This document shows positions 7,279 to 12,603 of a DNA stretch of 34,667 bases, piece after piece. The translations under genes were made by a program, and so were the position numbers. The notes beneath the pieces were generated by a model that saw nothing but the letters and a program-made list of their open reading frames with translations, was not told the DNA's origin and searched no databases. Position 1 is the stretch's first letter; each line of letters opens with the position of its first letter. Location: positions 1 to 34,667 of IMG/VR virus record IMGVR_UViG_3300023210_000114; one strand, 5' to 3'. Source of the stretch: a virus.

Positions 7279-7306
7279 TTGTATTTAAGACTCAGTGTGT
7301 TATTAT
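7279..7306 (+). promoter_or_regulatory. Candidate rightward promoter of the small-gene block
   Basis: TTGTAT (7279-7284), 16 bp, then TATTAT (7301-7306), ending 30 bp before the ATG at 7337. The gene behind it opens the rightward accessory block, so this half of the divergent region needs a promoter here. Confidence 0.5.
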
Positions 7307-7336
7307 TAGGTATTGAAACAAACCAAGGAATTAAAA

Positions 7337-7633
7337 ATGATGACAATTAAAAATGTTCCGGTTACCGCCCTACAATTCAAAATGATTTTGCGTGCTACCA
7401 CAAGAACGGCAAAATATAGTGATTATTTAGGTCAAACGGCAATTGCAAACTTCACAATTGAATCGGTCGGAAAAAGTTTAATAATTAGTTATAAAACAAC
7501 CGCGAAAAAACCAAGTCTTTACAGTGAAATTTATGTTTGTTTTTGTCTTGGACCAAAAGGGGGACTAAAAAACATCTATGTTTCACAAGGTGGTGACACC
7601 GTTATAAAAAAACATTGTAAACTTTTTGTTTAA
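7337..7633 (+). CDS. Hypothetical 98-aa early protein
   Basis: This 98-aa protein is basic and beta-rich, with a Cys-containing C-terminal half. The ATG at 7337 is preceded by AAGGAA; a TTG at 7313 in the same frame lacks a site. It is the first gene after the candidate rightward promoter. The stop is followed by the first of two hairpin leaders. Family not recognised. Confidence 0.6.
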   Translation: MMTIKNVPVTALQFKMILRATTRTAKYSDYLGQTAIANFTIESVGKSLIISYKTTAKKPSLYSEIYVCFCLGPKGGLKNIYVSQGGDTVIKKHCKLFV

Positions 7634-7637
7634 AAAT

Positions 7638-7672
7638 AAACCGTCCCCTTCGAGGGACAAAGGAAAATAAAA
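7638..7672 (+). promoter_or_regulatory. Hairpin leader, copy 1
   Basis: AAACC is followed by a GTCCC/GGGAC stem around a CTTCGA loop, then AAAGGAAAAT as ribosome site just before the ATG at 7673. A near-identical leader lies at 8220-8253. The hairpin sits directly upstream of the ribosome site, where it could control translation or stabilise the message. Confidence 0.65.
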
Positions 7673-7984
7673 ATGAATGACTTAAAAAAAATCTGGAATG
7701 AAGCAATAAGACCAACAATTAAAACCGAATTTGAAAAAAAGAAATCATATTGGGATGGTCGAAATTTTAGAATAATAAAAGGAAGTGATTTTGTATTGGT
7801 CGAAATGGGAAATTTAAATTCTCATGACTCATGGGACGATGTGTTAATTACAAAAAGATTTATAGATATTGATTTGGCGTTAAATTATTTAAGAGATGAG
7901 TCTGGCGCTGAATTAGAAAAAGCTAGGGCAGAATTTAAAGAATTGGGAAAATTTGAATATTTTAAAAACCATAAGGGGCTATAA
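7673..7984 (+). CDS. Hypothetical 103-aa protein of the inserted cassette
   Basis: A 103-aa soluble protein with a basic N-terminal helix, a beta-rich centre containing several Asp and Trp residues, and a helical C-terminal third. It is translated from the first hairpin leader. Codon choice differs from the phage core: GAT and AAT dominate where neighbours favour GAC. The next gene begins two bases after its stop. No family recognised; it looks like a recently acquired accessory gene. Confidence 0.6.
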   Translation: MNDLKKIWNEAIRPTIKTEFEKKKSYWDGRNFRIIKGSDFVLVEMGNLNSHDSWDDVLITKRFIDIDLALNYLRDESGAELEKARAEFKELGKFEYFKNHKGL

Positions 7985-7985
7985 A

Positions 7986-8183
7986 ATGAGATTCTTAAAA
8001 GTTTCAATAACTGATGAGAATGGCGTTCTCTATGGTGAATATAAGATTGTAGATGAATCAACATTAACAAATGATCAAATTGAAGATTTAGACTTTATGG
8101 ATGATAATAACTTTTCAGAAATTGAAGAAATTGAATCAGATATTAAATTATATCAAAACCAAATAAAAAAAGGACTTTATTAA
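7986..8183 (+). CDS. Small acidic protein of the inserted cassette
   Basis: A 65-aa strongly acidic protein (many Asp/Glu between residues 20 and 53). The ATG at 7986 has AAGGGG upstream. Its codon use matches the preceding gene and differs from the phage core. The stop codon lies inside a 17-bp perfect inverted repeat. Small acidic phage proteins often inhibit host DNA-binding enzymes by mimicking DNA charge; here that is only a suggestion. Confidence 0.6.
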   Translation: MRFLKVSITDENGVLYGEYKIVDESTLTNDQIEDLDFMDDNNFSEIEEIESDIKLYQNQIKKGLY

Positions 8184-8214
8184 GCAATTAATTTTGCATT
8201 AATTGCTTAATAAA
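8176..8214. repeat. 17-bp perfect stem-loop
   Basis: TTTATTAAGCAATTAAT (8176-8192) is mirrored exactly at 8198-8214 around a TTTGC loop. It encloses the stop codon of the acidic protein gene. Rightward there is no T-run; leftward the stem is followed after four bases by six T, so it could stop antisense transcripts coming from the convergent operon. Confidence 0.85.
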
Positions 8215-8219
8215 ACTTT

Positions 8220-8253
8220 AAACCGTCCCCTTTGGGGGACAAAGGAAAATAAA
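8220..8253 (+). promoter_or_regulatory. Hairpin leader, copy 2
   Basis: This second copy has a longer 6-bp stem, GTCCCC/GGGGAC, with a TTTG loop, the same AAACC before it and AAAGGAAAAT after it. It precedes the ATG at 8254. Stem changes relative to copy 1 keep the hairpin, which supports function as RNA structure. Confidence 0.65.
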
Positions 8254-8469
8254 ATGAACGAACAATTTATTTACGGCAAGCAATGGGTCAAAGGGAAGCA
8301 TTTCTTCACGTTCACGGCACACCAAATAAAAGGTTTTTATTCAATAGAAAAATATTTAATTAGTGTCGGAATAAAACCGGTTTACGGTTTTAATTCAACA
8401 CCGATAAGTCACGGCGTGTGTAAATTTACAGGTGTGCAAGTTATGCGCATTGAAATCAAAGGGGAATAA
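8254..8469 (+). CDS. Hypothetical 71-aa protein
   Basis: A 71-aa protein, rich in Lys, Phe, Tyr and Gly, without signal or membrane segment. It is translated from the second hairpin leader and returns to the codon style of the phage core. If the cassette between the leaders were removed, this gene would directly follow the 98-aa gene at 7337. No family recognised. Confidence 0.55.
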   Translation: MNEQFIYGKQWVKGKHFFTFTAHQIKGFYSIEKYLISVGIKPVYGFNSTPISHGVCKFTGVQVMRIEIKGE

Positions 8470-8487
8470 AAATAGAAAGGGGGAATA

Positions 8488-8541
8488 ATGGACATAATTA
8501 ATTATAAATTAGTAGTATTCCAAAAACAAACAACATTATAA
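8488..8541 (+). CDS. Possible 17-residue peptide or gene remnant
   Basis: An ATG directly behind AAAGGGGGAATA opens a frame of only 17 codons, which stops inside the first palindrome of the repeat region. The ribosome site is as good as those of the real neighbours, so this may be a leader peptide, or the start of a gene cut by the repeat array. Confidence 0.3.
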   Translation: MDIINYKLVVFQKQTTL

Positions 8542-8574
8542 TGTATATTTATTGGTTTTATAGGCATTATAATG
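8534..8574. promoter_or_regulatory. Pair of CATTATAATG palindromes, possible operator
   Basis: The perfect palindrome CATTATAATG occurs at 8534-8543 and 8565-8574, 31 bp apart, about three helical turns. Each contains TATAAT. This is the geometry expected for a dimeric repressor bound to one face of the helix; no good -35 element was seen. Confidence 0.45.
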
Positions 8575-8579
8575 TTGGG

Positions 8580-8745
8580 CAGCCTTTTAGAAATTATGAC
8601 ATATTTACTATAAAATGACAAGTTCGCGAAATTTAAGAAATATTTAAAATTTGTCAGCCTTTTAGAAATTATACCGCAGATAAATAAAGGATAAGTTCGC
8701 GAAATTTAAGAAATATTTAAACTTTGTCAGCCTTTTAGAAATTAT
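8580..8745. repeat. Imperfect tandem repeat array of about 74-bp units
   Basis: CAGCCTTTTAGAAATTAT occurs at 8580, 8655 and 8728 (periods 75 and 73). Between copies a variable stretch of about 20 bp is followed by a conserved block with the palindrome TTCGCGAA and AT-rich sequence. The gene-free interval 8542-8806 holds nothing else that I can read. It could be a replication origin, a protein-binding array or repeated promoters. Confidence 0.8.
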
Positions 8746-8795
8746 AACGTAAGGAAGAAACAACAAGAAAAATATTATTGAAATCGAAACTATAA

Positions 8796-9043
8796 GGGGG
8801 GAATAAATGAAAGAAGATAAAATTAAAAAAATAATTAAAACGCAAAGATGTTGGGACTTGCGGGTTCACAAAGAAGTGACCGCGGAATGTTTGGACGTTC
8901 GCGAATTTCACGACGACGGTGTAAGTTTTAAAACTTCAGATAATTATATTTCAATTCCGGTTGAAGCCGTTGACGAACTTGTTCTTGAATTGTTAAAGTT
9001 TAAAGTTAAATACGGGGGGGAATAAATGAAAGAAGATAAAATT
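8796..9043 (+). repeat. 29-bp direct repeat covering two gene starts
   Basis: Bases 8796-8824 and 9015-9043 are identical over 29 bp. Each copy holds the G-run ribosome site, the ATG and the codons for MKEDKI, so the start modules of two adjacent genes have been duplicated. Confidence 0.9.
8807..9025 (+). CDS. Hypothetical 72-aa protein
   Basis: A 72-aa protein with a Lys-rich N-terminus and a beta-then-helix C-terminal part. It starts behind GGGGGGAATAA and ends one base before the next ATG. It shares its first six residues and ribosome site with the next gene through the duplicated 29-bp block, but the rest of the two proteins is not clearly similar. No family recognised. Confidence 0.6.
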   Translation: MKEDKIKKIIKTQRCWDLRVHKEVTAECLDVREFHDDGVSFKTSDNYISIPVEAVDELVLELLKFKVKYGGE

Positions 9044-9211
9044 GAAGAAAAAGAAGCCGAACGCGGTCACGAAGACTTAAGGCTTGAAATTCTTTTAAAT
9101 AATTTTTCCGGTTCGGTTGAAAAATATGTAAATAGAAAAATTTCCCTTGAAGAATTTGAAACCGCAAGGGAAATTTCTATTCAAAAAATTCGTGTTATAT
9201 TAAACAAGTGA
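9026..9211 (+). CDS. Hypothetical 61-aa helical protein
   Basis: A 61-aa, mostly helical, charged protein. It starts with the same MKEDKI as its neighbour behind a run of seven G. It is the last gene of the rightward accessory block and overlaps the stop of the convergent wHTH-like gene by 12 bp. No family recognised. Confidence 0.55.
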   Translation: MKEDKIEEKEAERGHEDLRLEILLNNFSGSVEKYVNRKISLEEFETAREISIQKIRVILNK

Positions 9212-9466
9212 CCAAATTTTTTCAGGTTTGCCGGTTTCACCTATTTTAAAACCGGTTTGTTCAATTAGTTTTTTACGTTGCATTGGTGCAAAGCACTTAT
9301 TTAAATGAACATAAAACTTCCAACCGCGAGTATTCACAACGAAGTCTTCACCGGCTTTTAAGTCTTTTTTAAAAATCTTTTTGATAATTTCATTTGTCGT
9401 TTGTGGTTTTTTACCAAGGGTTTTCAATAATAAAAGTTCCCTATCTGTTTTTCTTACTTCCTTCAT
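9200..9466 (-). CDS. Small winged-helix-like protein
   Basis: An 88-aa basic protein. Residues 8-32 (helix, KKPQTTNEI turn, helix) resemble the start of a winged-helix DNA-binding domain, and residues 35-88 could form the recognition helix and wing. The ATG overlaps the M15 peptidase stop (ATGA), with AAGGAA before it. It is the last gene of the leftward operon. A regulatory role is possible but unproven. Confidence 0.5.
   Translation of the reverse strand: MKEVRKTDRELLLLKTLGKKPQTTNEIIKKIFKKDLKAGEDFVVNTRGWKFYVHLNKCFAPMQRKKLIEQTGFKIGETGKPEKIWSLV
9231..9261 (+). terminator. Possible rightward terminator
   Basis: CCGGTTT (9231-9237) pairs with AAACCGG (9249-9255) around an 11-nt loop, followed by TTTGTT. 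It lies 20 bp after the last rightward accessory gene, inside the convergent coding sequence. The short T-run makes it uncertain. Confidence 0.3.
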
Positions 9467-9885
9467 TTCTTTTTCCTTGTGTCAACGTCACCATTAAAGC
9501 AATGACCGTGAATAAATGTGTTATATCTTTTTATATAGTCGTAATGTTTTTTCATTATGATTTCAAGAATGTCAAGGTCTTCTTGCAAATCTTCGGTTTG
9601 ATACCAAGGCTGTAAATCCGTTGCTTGCCCGCGTGTGTGCATTGAATTTTTTACGCCGCCGACCGCATTGTTGTATGTTGCACAACGGTAAAAACTTGTG
9701 ATTTTCAGGGGACCGCCGAATTCATCACGGGTTTTTTGAAACGCAAGCGCGGTTTCATCATAAAATAAAGTGTAAGAACAAAGCGGGTGCCCACACTTAC
9801 AATCAACTTCTTTTGTGTGCAAGCTTTTTAAAAGTTGTTTACCGCTTTTTTTATTTATTAAATTATACCCAAGTTGTAAAATCAT
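9463..9885 (-). CDS. M15-family peptidase, probable endolysin
   Basis: This 140-aa protein matches the VanY/M15_3 peptidase plan: SFYRC near residue 64, AVGGVKNS, then SMHTRGQATD with zinc ligands H83 and D90, and a third His at 126 in FIHGH. Such phage enzymes cleave peptidoglycan cross-links and serve as endolysins. In the family the last His is normally followed at once by a V/I-D-x-R type strand; here about seven residues (GHCFNGD) lie between H126 and VDTR. No signal peptide is visible, so a holin would be needed. It lies in the leftward early operon, one base after the SNF2 gene, far from the spanin cassette. Confidence 0.8.
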   Translation of the reverse strand: MILQLGYNLINKKSGKQLLKSLHTKEVDCKCGHPLCSYTLFYDETALAFQKTRDEFGGPLKITSFYRCATYNNAVGGVKNSMHTRGQATDLQPWYQTEDLQEDLDILEIIMKKHYDYIKRYNTFIHGHCFNGDVDTRKKK

Positions 9886-9886
9886 T

Positions 9887-11371
9887 TTATATTCCTAATT
9901 TTAAAACATTATCAGCAATGTTTTGTTTATCTTTTAAAGCTTGAAGAACTTGTTCGTCAATTGTGTCGGGGCATACAAGGTCAATTCTTGTACACGGTCT
10001 TGTTTGACCGCCGCGGTGATTTCTTGCTTCACTTTGCATGTCCGCTTCAAGTGAAAAGTTCCTTGAATAATAGATTGCAAAATTTGCCGCTTGTAAATTG
10101 ACACCGGTGCCGCCCGCACTTTGGTTTGCAACAATTATTTCAATATCGTCGTCATTATTGAACGCGTCCATTGCTTCAATTTTTTCTTTATAATTTTGGT
10201 CGCCTGTTAAAAAGACATGATTTACTTCAAGTTTTGTAAGAAGTTCACCGATTATTTTATACGATTCTTTGAAGACACACCAAAGAATAATTTTATTTTT
10301 ACTTTCTTTGTTTGCAAGAATACTTTCAACAAGATCAACAAGAATTTTATTCCTTTCAGAATCAAGACGAATTATTTCTTTTTCTTCGTTGATAAATATA
10401 CCCGACACAATTTGTTGCAGCCTTAAAAGCTTTACAATGGCAAGGTCCGCGGACATATGTTCAACGTCTTCACCTTGTTCAATTTTATTTATATCAACTT
10501 CTTTTAAAAAAGCAACATAGTCGTTTTTCATGTCCTTATATATTCTTTTTTGTTCCGGTCCCATTTCAACATGCACGGTTTGAAAAGTTAATTCAGGAAG
10601 GTCAAGTGCTTCGTCTTTTGTCACACGGTGCGCGTATTTATATACAATTTTATTTATGTCTTCAAACACTTCTTGTTTTGTTTTGTTCGCACCAATTAGT
10701 TTAAAATATTTTTCATCTTTCATCTTCCAATCGGGGAACTTTATAAACGGATTGTTTGCGTTTGCATTATAAAAATATTTTGACCGGAACGCGTAAAAAT
10801 TACGGTCAAAAATTTCAGGGTTTAATATCTGATATTGACACCAAATGTCAAGGGCACTATTTAAAATAGGTGAACCTGTAAGAATGAAGCGAAACTTCAA
10901 TTGTGGTTGTTTTGCAAACTTCAACATTGTCTTTGTACGCTTTGAAGAATGTTCTTTAAATTTATGCGATTCATCAACAATTAAAAATTCAAAACCGTAA
11001 GCTTCCACGGTCCCCCAAAATTCTTTCATGTTCAATGCGTCGGTGTTTGTAATGAATATATTTGCCCGCGATTCGGTAAGAAGTTTGACCCGTTTTTTAC
11101 CGGAACCGTGAAGAACTTCAATTTCTTTTTGATTTATATTTGAATGAAGTAAAAATTCACGCTTCCAATTTTCAAGAACAACAACAGGTGCAATGACCAA
11201 ACACAAAGGTATTCTTTTTTCACGGTTACAAATTCCCCTGAAAATATTTATTGCGGTTCCTGTTTTTCCGGCACCCATTTCATAAAAAAGCGCAAAGAAG
11301 TCTAGGTTATTATCGAGAACATGTTCAATCGTTTTTCTTTGGTGCTTCCACGGTTTAAGTTTATAATTCAT
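9887..11371 (-). CDS. SNF2-type SF2 helicase/ATPase
   Basis: This 494-aa protein is a superfamily 2 ATPase of SWI2/SNF2 type: motif I EMGAGKT (K36), motif II DESH (133-136), motif III LTGSP, motif V GGTGVNLQ and motif VI EARNHRGGQ with its Arg residues. The length is just the two RecA-like lobes without extra domains, as in many phage homologues. These proteins translocate on duplex DNA; in phages they are thought to help replication, recombination or removal of bound proteins. It lies between a small membrane-protein gene and the M15 peptidase gene with almost no spacing, so it is part of one operon. Its own ribosome site is weak (GGA), suggesting coupled translation. Confidence 0.93.
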   Translation of the reverse strand: MNYKLKPWKHQRKTIEHVLDNNLDFFALFYEMGAGKTGTAINIFRGICNREKRIPLCLVIAPVVVLENWKREFLLHSNINQKEIEVLHGSGKKRVKLLTESRANIFITNTDALNMKEFWGTVEAYGFEFLIVDESHKFKEHSSKRTKTMLKFAKQPQLKFRFILTGSPILNSALDIWCQYQILNPEIFDRNFYAFRSKYFYNANANNPFIKFPDWKMKDEKYFKLIGANKTKQEVFEDINKIVYKYAHRVTKDEALDLPELTFQTVHVEMGPEQKRIYKDMKNDYVAFLKEVDINKIEQGEDVEHMSADLAIVKLLRLQQIVSGIFINEEKEIIRLDSERNKILVDLVESILANKESKNKIILWCVFKESYKIIGELLTKLEVNHVFLTGDQNYKEKIEAMDAFNNDDDIEIIVANQSAGGTGVNLQAANFAIYYSRNFSLEADMQSEARNHRGGQTRPCTRIDLVCPDTIDEQVLQALKDKQNIADNVLKLGI

Positions 11372-11542
11372 TTAAATTGTCCAAACATCACGAAGCATGT
11401 CATTCAATTCGTCGATTGTTTCACGAACTTCATAAAGTTCATATTTTTGTGAAAGCAACATGAAGGGCGAACAAAATAAAATGACAACCAAACACAACGG
11501 ATAAGACCAAAATGTAAAAGTAAGCGTGTGTAAGATATTCAT
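11372..11542 (-). CDS. Small membrane protein with coiled-coil tail
   Basis: A 56-aa protein with one hydrophobic segment (about residues 8-30) followed by a charged helix (residues 32-56) likely to face the cytoplasm or periplasm. AAGGAATTT lies before the ATG, which overlaps the upstream stop (ATGA), and the stop is directly before the helicase ATG. The single-span, short-tail plan fits an inner-membrane effector such as a superinfection-exclusion or holin-regulating protein, but no family is recognised. Confidence 0.6.
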   Translation of the reverse strand: MNILHTLTFTFWSYPLCLVVILFCSPFMLLSQKYELYEVRETIDELNDMLRDVWTI

Positions 11543-11718
11543 TTGCAAATTCCTTTGTTATAGATTTTAAGTTTTTTTGTACATTGACAAAAAGACCTAT
11601 GTGAATTTAATTCTTGCGGGTATTGTTTTCCGTAGTACATGCACGTTGTAAGGTCCGTTTGTTGCGCCGGTGTGATTGACAGTGTCCTAATAAACGCCGC
11701 CCAAATTACAATGTTCAT
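11539..11718 (-). CDS. Small Cys-containing protein, probably exported
   Basis: A 59-aa protein. Residues 1-18 form a hydrophobic segment that can act as a signal peptide or anchor, and the rest holds four Cys (including CQC) and several basic residues. The start at 11718 overlaps the upstream stop by four bases, which favours it over an in-frame start 21 bases upstream. Cys pairs suggest disulfides in the periplasm. Function unknown. Confidence 0.5.
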   Translation of the reverse strand: MNIVIWAAFIRTLSITPAQQTDLTTCMYYGKQYPQELNSHRSFCQCTKKLKIYNKGICK

Positions 11719-11978
11719 TGATTCACCACGCGACGACAAATAAAATCAACGGCACCGCTTGGAAGTCTTTCTTCAACTTGAACGCGGTTAAAATTATGAA
11801 ATTCATACTTATGTAATTGATCAACGCATGTAAAAAAATATTGTGTTTTACCTATATAGATTATTTTATTCGATTTTCTAATTGTTGAAACGCCGCCAAG
11901 TTGAACCGATAATTCTTTAAAAGCTAAATTCATTTTTTGTTTTGTGTTATAAAGTTTTAATATTTTTATAGGTTTCAT
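11715..11978 (-). CDS. Hypothetical 87-aa protein
   Basis: An 87-aa basic protein without membrane segments, with two clusters of aromatic residues. AAGGAAAAAAATAA precedes the ATG. It overlaps the next gene by four bases. It starts at the base after the zinc-ribbon gene's stop. No family recognised. Confidence 0.55.
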   Translation of the reverse strand: MKPIKILKLYNTKQKMNLAFKELSVQLGGVSTIRKSNKIIYIGKTQYFFTCVDQLHKYEFHNFNRVQVEERLPSGAVDFICRRVVNQ

Positions 11979-12197
11979 TTATTTTTTTCCTTTGTTGCAA
12001 TCACCGCAAGTAAAACCGCGGTTGTCGTCGGTCCATGTCCGCGGCATTTTAAAATTGTATTCGTCTTTATATTTTGACCAAACCAAACAACGTGAACATT
12101 GAAACGCAATCGGGTCTTGAACAATCACAACCGGCACGGTGTCGGGTTTAATTGGTCCTTCAATAATTTTACCTTTTATTTGAAATGGCACTCGCAT
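11979..12197 (-). CDS. Zinc-ribbon protein
   Basis: A 72-aa protein (from the ATG at 12197; a GTG at 12212 is an alternative). Two CxxC pairs, CSRC near residue 34 and CGDC near residue 66, separated by about 30 residues, form a likely zinc ribbon; the end is KGKK. Such small phage zinc proteins often touch RNA polymerase or nucleic acids. It overlaps the lipoprotein gene by 22 bp, so it is probably translated by coupling; GGAG abuts the ATG, too close for a normal site. Confidence 0.55.
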   Translation of the reverse strand: MRVPFQIKGKIIEGPIKPDTVPVVIVQDPIAFQCSRCLVWSKYKDEYNFKMPRTWTDDNRGFTCGDCNKGKK

Positions 12198-12304
12198 CTC
12201 CAAACCGTGCACTCAAGTAATTTGCAATCGGTTTCATCGACGGCGAATTCTTTACAAGCGGTTGAAGTCAAAAGAAGAAATATAAAAAGAAATATTATAT
12301 TCAT
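12176..12304 (-). CDS. Tiny Cys-rich lipoprotein
   Basis: A 42-aa frame with a signal peptide of 16 residues ending in a lipobox-like TSTAC (Cys17). The mature part of about 26 residues holds four more Cys. It is the first frame of the leftward operon. The -10 box TATAAT ends seven bases before the A of its ATG, so the transcript may begin at the start codon. Small phage lipoproteins made early can block superinfection at the envelope; that role is inferred from type and position only. Confidence 0.6.
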   Translation of the reverse strand: MNIIFLFIFLLLTSTACKEFAVDETDCKLLECTVWRCECHFK

Positions 12305-12310
12305 CCTTTT

Positions 12311-12338
12311 ATTATAAGGCAACCGGCAAAAAATTCAA
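12311..12338 (-). promoter_or_regulatory. Leftward promoter of the SNF2 operon
   Basis: Reading leftward, TTGAAT (12338-12333), 16 bp, then a perfect TATAAT (12316-12311). The predicted start falls at 12304, the first base of the lipoprotein ATG. It is the best -10 match in this control region. Confidence 0.6.
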
Positions 12339-12347
12339 CCGACTAAA

Positions 12348-12404
12348 TTAGTATAAATTTAAGATAAGAACTATTAAAAATATTATCAATATAAATGTTT
12401 TAAT
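12348..12404 (-). CDS. Possible 18-residue hydrophobic peptide (ATT start)
   Basis: On the leftward strand a six-G run like the local ribosome sites is followed four bases later by ATT and a frame for a peptide with one Lys and otherwise Ile, Leu, Phe and Val, ending at 12348. It would insert in the membrane. The ATT start and AT-rich setting make chance likely. Confidence 0.2.
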   Translation of the reverse strand: MKTFILIIFLIVLILNLY

Positions 12405-12600
12405 TGTTCCCCCCAAATAATTAAGTAAATACTTTATTGCACGGTCGCGTGTTGAATGTCAAACTATTTTAAAAAAGATATACTCTTTACAAAGTTTCAG
12501 TGATTTAAAACCTTGGGGGGAAATAAAGACAAAAAGCTTTGCAAAGAGTATATCTTCTTATACTTTAATTGTTCAACATTTACAAACTATTTGGGGGGAA
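12399..12600. repeat. Nested inverted repeats upstream of the primase-helicase
   Basis: Three inverted pairs share roughly one centre. Outer: TTCCCCCCAAATA (12407-12419) and its complement at 12588-12600. Middle: TGTTGAA (12450) and TTCAACA (12572). Inner: arms 12475-12497 and 12534-12556, 23 bp with one mismatch and one G-T pair, around a 36-nt loop. TTTAATTGTTC is also repeated directly (12399, 12564). Both inner arms contain TATACT, facing inward. A replication origin or a repressor/promoter complex is the likely role; the gene-free interval 12305-12603 holds little else. Confidence 0.8.
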
Positions 12601-12603
12601 TCA

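Noticed and set aside
7153-7350. 65-codon rightward frame in the divergent control region
   Set aside because: It overlaps the promoters, has no ribosome site and runs into the true gene start at 7337.
8580-8745. CRISPR array
   Set aside because: Only two and a half units, conserved parts of about 50 bp, and no cas genes in the genome.
9200-9466. Lysogeny repressor
   Set aside because: Only a weak winged-helix resemblance, no integrase or attachment site, and its place at the end of an operon is unlike a repressor switch.
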